From Lactobacillaceae bacterium (GTDB taxonomy: Bacteria; Bacillota; Bacilli; Lactobacillales; Lactobacillaceae): 5,375 bases of DNA. The DNA is taken from contig JAISIV010000123.1 of NCBI GenBank assembly GCA_031261865.1, positions 1-5,375 on the forward strand, given 5' to 3'. Of this stretch, positions 1 through 5,375 are shown one piece after another. Every line of letters starts with the position of its first letter. Positions within the stretch are counted from its first letter, which is position 1. The notes beneath the pieces are model-generated. The model searched no databases. It was not told the DNA's origin and worked only from the letters and a program-made list of their open reading frames with translations. A program made the position numbers and the translations under genes.

Positions 1-1
1 C

Positions 2-1027
2 ATAAAGATCAAAACGGGTAACCCTGTGAAAGTGCCATCAAGAGGATGGAGCAGTAACGTCCAAACATGGAATGAATGGGTGAATGCAGGGTTAATTTAT
101 TTCCCTGATGATGATAACAAGTTGCCAGGTAAAAAAACTTATTTGACAAGTGACAAGCTTGAAGTGGGTAGGTCCGTAATTAAAATGCAGACGCGTAGGA
201 CGACCAACTATCTAAAGAAGATGTTTGATGAGCAAGAAGTTTTCAGTTTTCCCAAGCCACTGGATTTGATTCAAGGAATTGTCGAGAACGCGAATGATAA
301 AAATATGATTGTTCTTGATGCATTTTCCGGTTCGGGAACAACTTTTGACGCAGTAATGAGGCAAAATATAAAAGATGGTGGAAACCGACGAGTTATCTTA
401 TTGCAACTTCCTGAGGATTTAGATAAAACGGTTACGGACGCCACCGGAAAGGCCAAGAAAGTAATTCAAAATGCTATTGATTTTTTGGATGGACAACACA
501 AGCCACACAAGCTTACTGAAATAGCAAAAGAGCGCCTTCGACGTACAAAAAGTACGCTTAAGTCGGAATATCCTACGAGTGAAATTGATTTGGGATTCAG
601 GAATTTTAGGCTTGATAGCACCAACTTTATAAGCTGGGAAGATAATGTATCAATGGGACAAAGTTCATTAGCCTTTAATGCAACTAACCTCAAGGCGGAC
701 CGTACGGATTTAGATTTATTGTTCGAAATTATGGTGAAAAAGGGGCTGGATTTATCGGCCCTCGTTTCGGTAACGGAGTTTGGGGGAACTGGGAAAGTAT
801 TTGACGTATCTGAAGGACTCTTATTCGTTATAACGGGTGAAACTGTGACCAACGATGCGGTTGATTTTATTATCGAGTCACGAAAAAGGTACGAAAAAGA
901 AGGATTCTTGGTAACGTCAAACGTTGTTTTAATTGATAATGCTTTTGAGAATGTGGAAGAAAAACTGAATGCAATTGATAGACTTAAGGCGGTGGGATAC
1001 GCTTCCGAAGAGATAGAAAGTATATAG
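2..1027 (+). CDS. mod: Type III restriction-modification system, DNA methyltransferase/specificity subunit Mod (C-terminal part, 5' end outside window)
   Basis: This is the C-terminal part (341 codons visible) of the Mod subunit, which transfers a methyl group from SAM to adenine in an asymmetric site and gives the Mod-Res complex its specificity. The frame is open to the left edge, so the GTG at 26 is an internal valine and not the start. Seen: a RGW segment near 41-49 typical of the region before motif X; a motif X-like FSFPKP at 242-259; and SAM-binding motif I, DAFSGSGTT, at 317-343. Motif I lying near the C-terminal side fits the beta-class order, in which DPPY (motif IV) and the target recognition domain come earlier, here off the window. 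The tail matches Type III Mod proteins: a GFRNFRLDSTNF-like segment at about 590-631 and a final IDNAF...EEIESI at about 932-1024. No frameshift is seen. Lysine codons are mixed (14 AAG, 16 AAA by hand count). The methylation site cannot be predicted because the recognition domain is absent. Confidence 0.93.
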   Translation: MKIKTGNPVKVPSRGWSSNVQTWNEWVNAGLIYFPDDDNKLPGKKTYLTSDKLEVGRSVIKMQTRRTTNYLKKMFDEQEVFSFPKPLDLIQGIVENANDKNMIVLDAFSGSGTTFDAVMRQNIKDGGNRRVILLQLPEDLDKTVTDATGKAKKVIQNAIDFLDGQHKPHKLTEIAKERLRRTKSTLKSEYPTSEIDLGFRNFRLDSTNFISWEDNVSMGQSSLAFNATNLKADRTDLDLLFEIMVKKGLDLSALVSVTEFGGTGKVFDVSEGLLFVITGETVTNDAVDFIIESRKRYEKEGFLVTSNVVLIDNAFENVEEKLNAIDRLKAVGYASEEIESI

Positions 1028-1035
1028 AGGGCAGT
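1026..1035 (+). promoter_or_regulatory. Ribosome binding site of res, overlapping the mod stop codon
   Basis: AGAGGG at 1026-1031 lies 4-5 bases before the ATG at 1036 and shares its first two bases with the mod TAG stop (1025-1027). The spacing is slightly short, but no other start signal is nearby. A ribosome ending on mod would cover this site, so res translation is probably coupled to mod. This is the expected arrangement when Res is useful only in complex with Mod. Confidence 0.7.
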
Positions 1036-4000
1036 ATGGATATTAAGTTTGACCAACTTTCGTATCAGGATGACGCGGTAAAGGCAGTGGTTGATTTGTT
1101 TAACGGTCAGGAGATTCGAGCGAATAATTTTACGGTTTTTGGGCCGGAATTATTTGGGCAAATACAAACTGATGTTGGAGTGGGAAATGGTTTCTCGATT
1201 TCAACATCGATGCTGTTAAACAATACTCAAAAAATTCAACTTGACCACAGTATTCAGCCGGTCAATGAGTTGAATAAAGGTTTCCCGCAGTTCAACATAG
1301 ATATGGAAACTGGAACAGGAAAAACGTTTGTATATTTCAAAACCATCTTAGAATTAAATAAAAAATATGGTTTTACCAAATTTGTGATACTAGTTCCATC
1401 TGTGGCTATACTGGAGGGGGTTAAAAAAACTTACGATTTGACAAAAAGCTTTTTTAAGAGTCTTTACGATGGTGTTGTATATAAAACATTTGTATATTCA
1501 TCAGATAGGCCTAACGACGTCCGAGAATTTGCAGCGTCTGGTGATGTTGAAATAATGATTATTAATATTGATAAGTTCAATCGTGATGATTCTAAATTTA
1601 AAAGGCCAGATGAATTTTTACAGGGAGCATCACCAGCGGAACTAGTTCAGCAGACTAATCCCATTTTAATCATTGATGAGCCGCAATCAACTGACAACAC
1701 GGAAAATGCCAAGGCTTCGATACGTGGACTAAATCCTTCTGTCGCATTTCGATACTCGGCCACTCACCGTGATAAGTCATATCCATTAGTTTATCGTTTG
1801 GGCCCAGTTGAAGCATACGATCAAGAATTGGTTAAGCAAATTGTGGTTTCTTCTATTGAAGCTGATGCGGATGGAAATGAAGCATATATGCGCCTAATTA
1901 GCACGGACGCAAAAAAGCAAACAGCTAAATTAGGTGTCTATAAGTTTAAGAAGGGTGCCGCAGGTGAGCAGGCTGAAATCACAGTAAAGAAGGGTGATAA
2001 TATCGCTCTAAAGACGAAGCTTAGTGTCTATGATGAATATGGTGACGTTCAGGATATCGACTTTAGCCGTGATGATGATCCAAACACACAGGCTGTACAC
2101 TTTACAACGCACGAATCGTTAACGATGGCATCTCAGAATATTCAGGATGAGAATGCTAAGCGTTTGCAAATTCGAAATACAATCCGGAATCACTTGAGCA
2201 AGGAATTGTACTTGAATCCTAAGGGAATTAAGGTGTTGAGTTTGTTCTTTATTGACGAGGTTGCGAAGTACCGTGCGTCACAAGATGAAGATGCCGAACT
2301 TGGTGAGTATGGTCGTTGGTTCGAGGAAGAATACGAGCGTCTGATTGCCGAAGATACGTATAAGAATTTGCGTGATCGAGATGTGCCGGTACGCGAAGTG
2401 CACAATGGGTATTTCTCAGTTGATAAGACGGGTGCATTTAAGAATTCTAAAGTTGATAAGTTTGGAAACAATAAGGCAACTAAGGATGATGAGTCAACGT
2501 TCGAGACTATCATGAAGAATAAAGAAGGGTTGCTTACTTTCTATGATGAGGAAAAGGGCAATACTTCAAACGCCAATAAGTTGCGATTCATTTGGTCACA
2601 CTCTGCCTTAAAGGAAGGTTGGGACAATCCTAACGTGTTCCAAATCGCGACATTGGTGGAGACAAAGGATACAATTACGAAGCGTCAAAAGATTGGACGT
2701 GGATTGCGTATCGCGGTTAACCAAGATGGACAACGTGTTCCAGGTTTTGATGTGAATACGCTGACCGTTATGGCCAATGAGTCTTATAAGAAGTTTGCTG
2801 ACGATCTTCAGAAGGAGTATGAAGATGACGGTGTTGAATTTGGCAAGTTCGAAGACATTATCTTTACAAAAATCGAACGTACAGTGGTGGCTGAAGATGG
2901 TACTGAATCTACACGCCGCTTGACGGTTGATGAGTCAACACAACTGGTTAACGAACTTGTTGATGCTGGTTATGTGTCATCAAATCGAAAGGCAACTTCA
3001 AAGTTGCAAGAAGCCGTTCAACGTCAAACAATTGAACTTAGCGATGAGTTTAGTGACGTTAAGGCTGAAGTTCTTCGAATTGCGGAGCATAACATGGGAC
3101 GTGTACCGGTTAAGCGAGATATGCCGATTAAGGATGTCCCTGCAAAGCTGGATTTGATTAAAGACCCCAACTTCTTGGAGCTTTGGAACCATATTAATAA
3201 GAAGACAACTTACGAAATTCACTTTGACGAAGACCAATTTGTCAATTTAGCTGTAGCTCGACTTAAGCAAGGTTCACCAATTAGTCGGGTACAATATACA
3301 ACGCGTATGGCATCAATTAAGCAGACCGATGGTGGAATTGTTTATGATGCCGAACAAGGTGATGGTACTCGTGAAACGGTTGCTAAGGCAGAATACGACT
3401 TGAGTAAGTTCGATATTTTGACTTATCTTCAAAATGAGACAGGACTAACTCGTCGAATTATTGCACGAATCTTAAATGGCGCTGCTGAACGGGTCACTGC
3501 TGATTTTAAGATTAATCCAGTTGCGTACGAAGAGTACGTTGGTGACTTATTGAATGAACTAAAAGAGACTCATATCGCTGAAAACATCGTCTACAAGATA
3601 ACTGATGAAGAATGGGATGCTGAGCTATTCAAGTCTGAGCCTTTGCGAGGTGTTGTTGAAGGTGACACGCCAAACATGGTTTCGGTTAGTGATGCTAAGA
3701 CGCCATACGAATATGTGCGCTATGATTCTACTATAGAAAAGAAGTTTGCTGAGGCAGCTAACCTTGATAACAACGTTAAGTACTTCATTAAGCTACCATC
3801 TTGGTTCAAGATTTCGACACCAACACGTAACTACAATCCTGACTGGGCAGTCCTAAAGGAAGTTAATGGTGAGAAGGTGATGCACTTTGTTGCTGAAACG
3901 AAGGGAACGACTGAGTCAGAATTGGCCCGACCTGAGCGTGTAAGAATTCAGTACGGTCGCGAACACTTCCGAGCATTGGCACGTGATGGTGTTGACGTTG

Positions 4001-4038
4001 AGTACCGTGTTGTTACTGATGAGAGTCAATTGAACTAG
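1036..4038 (+). CDS. res: Type III restriction-modification system, restriction endonuclease subunit Res (SF2 helicase-nuclease)
   Basis: Res is the ATP-dependent motor and nuclease of a Type III system. Bound to Mod, it uses ATP to signal between inversely oriented unmethylated sites and cuts beside one of them. The full protein is 1000 residues, close to the roughly 970 of EcoP15I Res. Motifs seen in order: Q-motif-like LSYQ (8-11); Walker A ETGTGKT (91-97); Walker B DEPQ (214-217); motif III SATH (241-244); SLFFID around motif IV (402-407); motif V region KEGWDNP (526-532); motif VI QKIGRGLR (551-558) with its arginine finger. The C-terminal nuclease has PD at 935-936 and ETK at 954-956, a PD-x17-ExK site, followed by an Arg/Glu-rich segment ending in HFRAL as in other Res proteins. 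No key residue is missing. The ATG follows mod by 8 bases with a good ribosome binding site, so the two are cotranscribed. Oddity: codon use changes sharply near codon 295 (see findings). The family assignment is very secure. Confidence 0.97.
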   Translation: MDIKFDQLSYQDDAVKAVVDLFNGQEIRANNFTVFGPELFGQIQTDVGVGNGFSISTSMLLNNTQKIQLDHSIQPVNELNKGFPQFNIDMETGTGKTFVYFKTILELNKKYGFTKFVILVPSVAILEGVKKTYDLTKSFFKSLYDGVVYKTFVYSSDRPNDVREFAASGDVEIMIINIDKFNRDDSKFKRPDEFLQGASPAELVQQTNPILIIDEPQSTDNTENAKASIRGLNPSVAFRYSATHRDKSYPLVYRLGPVEAYDQELVKQIVVSSIEADADGNEAYMRLISTDAKKQTAKLGVYKFKKGAAGEQAEITVKKGDNIALKTKLSVYDEYGDVQDIDFSRDDDPNTQAVHFTTHESLTMASQNIQDENAKRLQIRNTIRNHLSKELYLNPKGIKVLSLFFIDEVAKYRASQDEDAELGEYGRWFEEEYERLIAEDTYKNLRDRDVPVREVHNGYFSVDKTGAFKNSKVDKFGNNKATKDDESTFETIMKNKEGLLTFYDEEKGNTSNANKLRFIWSHSALKEGWDNPNVFQIATLVETKDTITKRQKIGRGLRIAVNQDGQRVPGFDVNTLTVMANESYKKFADDLQKEYEDDGVEFGKFEDIIFTKIERTVVAEDGTESTRRLTVDESTQLVNELVDAGYVSSNRKATSKLQEAVQRQTIELSDEFSDVKAEVLRIAEHNMGRVPVKRDMPIKDVPAKLDLIKDPNFLELWNHINKKTTYEIHFDEDQFVNLAVARLKQGSPISRVQYTTRMASIKQTDGGIVYDAEQGDGTRETVAKAEYDLSKFDILTYLQNETGLTRRIIARILNGAAERVTADFKINPVAYEEYVGDLLNELKETHIAENIVYKITDEEWDAELFKSEPLRGVVEGDTPNMVSVSDAKTPYEYVRYDSTIEKKFAEAANLDNNVKYFIKLPSWFKISTPTRNYNPDWAVLKEVNGEKVMHFVAETKGTTESELARPERVRIQYGREHFRALARDGVDVEYRVVTDESQLN

Positions 4039-4056
4039 ATGAACATAGTGTTAGAG

Positions 4057-4096
4057 AACTCCAGGGTTGCTTCGGTAATCGTTGGAGTTTTTTATT
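4057..4096 (+). terminator. Rho-independent terminator of the mod-res operon with UUCG tetraloop
   Basis: AACTCCA at 4057-4063 pairs perfectly with TGGAGTT at 4083-4089. An inner stem TTGC/GTAA (4067-4070 with 4075-4078, one G-T pair) closes a C(UUCG)G tetraloop at 4071-4074, and the G-rich segment between the two stems can pair partly with one bulge. A run of six T (4088-4093), then ATT, follows directly. The hairpin starts 18 bases after the res stop, so it ends the RM transcript and separates it from the downstream gene. Confidence 0.9.
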
Positions 4097-4111
4097 GCGT
4101 TGCCGATAAGA

Positions 4112-4117
4112 TACAAT
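4112..4117 (+). promoter_or_regulatory. Possible promoter -10 element for the downstream NTPase gene
   Basis: TACAAT matches the sigma-70/SigA -10 consensus at five of six bases. It sits in the 56-base gap between the terminator and the next gene, where a promoter is expected. No good -35 hexamer lies 16-18 bases upstream, since that position is occupied by the terminator T-run. An alternative pair, TTGCCG (4100-4105) with TAAACA (4123-4128), has 17-base spacing but a poor -10. The call rests mainly on the need for a promoter after a strong terminator. Confidence 0.3.
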
Positions 4118-4138
4118 GATGATAAACATGTTGAGAAT

Positions 4139-4144
4139 GAAGAG
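4139..4144 (+). promoter_or_regulatory. Ribosome binding site of the NTPase gene
   Basis: GAAGAG lies 8 bases before the ATG at 4153, a normal distance, and differs from GAGGAG by one base. An in-frame TGA at 4138-4140 overlaps it and rules out any start further upstream, so ATG 4153 is the first possible start in this frame. Confidence 0.55.
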
Positions 4145-4152
4145 ACGCGCAA

Positions 4153-5375
4153 ATGAATTACAAAGAAATACTATTAAGATATATTAATGATCCGGCAGAC
4201 AACCTTGCCCTGCAATTAAATGCCCATTGGGGTGCCGGGAAAACACATTTTGTGAGTGAATTTATTAAAGAACAGAAAGCTTCGAAGGGAAGTGAAAAAG
4301 GCGGAAAAATATTTGTTTACGTGTCATTAAACGGATTGAATACGGTGGACGCTTTTAAATCAAGGTTGAACGAACGTCTGATTGCCGAATTAATAGCAAA
4401 AGAAGGGCTAAAAAATTCTGGGTTAAAGTTATTCAAAAAAGCGAATGACTTTGTATCGTCAGGGGGGATGGCACTGTTATTGAATCTTTTTGATACCAAT
4501 AGCAGACTTTCGGATGTGGAGCGTGCATCGAAAAACTTTTCAGGAAATATGGTTCAAAAAATGTTGCAGCAATTATCCCAAAATGGATTGGTGCTCATTG
4601 TGGACGATTTTGAGCGCCTCAGCGGAGGTGAAGAGGTCGCAAAATCAATTTTGGGTGAAGTTTTGGAAACGTATATGCGAGGATTGCAAGCAAAAGTAAT
4701 CTTGGTCTCATCCGATAAAAACATTCACCCAAGTGACAACACCGGACAAATAAATAACCTTTGGTTTGACGAAATACGAGAAAAGTATGTCGGCACGGTG
4801 ATTCGGTATGAAACTGACTACGTCCAAGCGCTCACAGAAATTGCCAGCGAAAATATTAAATTGAGCCATATCAAAATGGATTCTAAAGTAGTGACTACAT
4901 TATTAGAACCGCTTCAGGTGATTGGACGATTTTTCAATCGGCAAAGTACAAATGGACTAGTTGAAGATGATACTGATACTCCATTACGTAATTTACGGCA
5001 TTTGGAGCGAGGTATCAGGTATTATATTAGTCTTTTTGGTGAGTTTATAGAACAAATGGCAACTCTTAAAGAGGTTCCAGAGCTACTTTGGCCACGCCTT
5101 CAAGAAAAGTATTTGCCAATGGTGTTTGCTCTAGCGGTTTTGAATATTGAAGGGAAAATCAACATTCAGAATGTATCTGAATTGCAAGAAAAACACGAAC
5201 CGGAGAGAAACTCTTTATTTTCATTAGATGAAAGTACGCGTGAGGAGCATAAACTATGGGATAGATATGCGGATTTGGCGGAGCCTTTGGCCCAGGAAAT
5301 TAGGCGGAATTTAAGTAAACGAAGTGTATACGACAATACTCAGTTATTACCAGCGTTGGACGGGGAATTGATTGT
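4153..5375 (+). CDS. KAP-like P-loop NTPase, candidate anti-phage defence protein (3' end outside window)
   Basis: An uninterrupted frame of 407 codons runs off the right edge, so the protein is longer than what is seen. Walker A is in the sequence AHWGAGKTHF, with G27, G29, K30 and T31; the tryptophan before the loop (W26) is typical of KAP-family and related STAND NTPases. Walker B is VLIVDDFERL with D151 and D152, comparable to the DDLDR of KAP proteins. VILVSSDKN (about 182-190) resembles the sensor strand that follows, and PLRNLRHLER (277-286) resembles the arginine-rich segment found near the end of the KAP NTPase module. The rest, about 290-407, is helical-looking and not recognised. 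No signal peptide or convincing membrane helix is seen, so it is probably cytoplasmic. Lysine is AAA-rich (24 AAA, 4 AAG by hand count), unlike most of res, which suggests horizontal acquisition. KAP-type NTPases occur in defence proteins such as phage-exclusion PifA and QatA of the Qat system, but the visible part does not allow a choice between these. The NTPase fold is secure; the defence role is inferred from its position beside an RM operon. Confidence 0.85.
   Translation, partial: MNYKEILLRYINDPADNLALQLNAHWGAGKTHFVSEFIKEQKASKGSEKGGKIFVYVSLNGLNTVDAFKSRLNERLIAELIAKEGLKNSGLKLFKKANDFVSSGGMALLLNLFDTNSRLSDVERASKNFSGNMVQKMLQQLSQNGLVLIVDDFERLSGGEEVAKSILGEVLETYMRGLQAKVILVSSDKNIHPSDNTGQINNLWFDEIREKYVGTVIRYETDYVQALTEIASENIKLSHIKMDSKVVTTLLEPLQVIGRFFNRQSTNGLVEDDTDTPLRNLRHLERGIRYYISLFGEFIEQMATLKEVPELLWPRLQEKYLPMVFALAVLNIEGKINIQNVSELQEKHEPERNSLFSLDESTREEHKLWDRYADLAEPLAQEIRRNLSKRSVYDNTQLLPALDGELI

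Noticed and set aside
26..28. GTG at 26 as the start of the methyltransferase gene.
   Set aside because: The frame is open back to position 2, and the protein would lack the DPPY motif and recognition domain, so this is an internal codon of a longer mod.
466..1056. Minus-strand open frame of 196 codons opposite mod.
   Set aside because: It is antisense to a conserved methyltransferase, shows no recognisable motif and no convincing start signal. It is a shadow of the mod frame.
1426..1439. G5 followed closely by A7 in res, considered as a slippage or programmed frameshift site.
   Set aside because: The A-run is not in the X-XXY-YYZ register of the reading frame, there is no downstream hairpin, and the frame continues into conserved helicase motifs.
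1443..1454. Perfect 12-base palindrome AAAAAGCTTTTT within res.
   Set aside because: It lies inside conserved coding sequence, is made of A and T runs from Lys and Phe codons, and has no spacer or partner sites. Chance is the simplest explanation.
4116..4187. Short plus-strand frame beginning with tandem ATG codons upstream of and overlapping the NTPase start (possible leader peptide).
   Set aside because: It has no ribosome binding site at a suitable distance, a composition typical of chance, and lies out of frame over a well-supported start. No attenuator-like pairing was seen.
4462..4467. Run of six G in the NTPase gene, considered as a phase-variation tract.
   Set aside because: Six bases is short for slippage-driven switching, the frame is intact across it, and it encodes ordinary glycines. 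Only comparison of reads or strains could raise it.

Overview
The window holds the end of a Type III restriction-modification operon followed by a separate, previously unlisted NTPase gene that runs off the right edge. All genes are on the plus strand. The DNA is A+T-rich, with AGAGG-type ribosome binding sites and a Rho-independent terminator. Most of res prefers AAG for lysine and CGT/CGA for arginine. Together this suggests a Firmicute, most likely a lactic acid bacterium of the Lactobacillaceae (Weissella-like or similar). That placement is inference from composition, not from a marker gene.

Layout: (1) Positions 2-1027 are the C-terminal part of mod, the modification and recognition subunit. 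It is cut by the left edge and carries the SAM-binding motif I of a beta-class N6-adenine methyltransferase. (2) Positions 1036-4038 are a complete 1000-codon res, the restriction subunit. It has an intact SF2 helicase motor and a C-terminal PD-(D/E)xK nuclease. Only 8 bases separate it from mod, and its Shine-Dalgarno sequence overlaps the mod stop codon. (3) Positions 4057-4096 are a Rho-independent terminator capped by a UUCG tetraloop, which closes the operon. (4) Positions 4153-5375 are an open-ended reading frame of at least 407 codons. It encodes a KAP-like/STAND-like P-loop NTPase with its own start signals.

Mod and Res should form one complex. Mod methylates one strand of an asymmetric site and supplies sequence recognition. 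Res uses ATP to communicate between unmodified sites and cuts to one side of them. All the motifs needed for activity that can be seen here are present, so the system looks functional. The downstream NTPase is transcribed separately and has different codon use. Its position beside an RM operon is typical of a defence island, and it may be the first gene of another anti-phage system whose partners lie beyond the window.

Two things deserve attention: the unassigned NTPase, and a sharp change of codon use inside res near position 1920. Lysine AAG rises from 8 of 22 to 53 of 59 by hand count, which suggests that the gene is a recombination mosaic.
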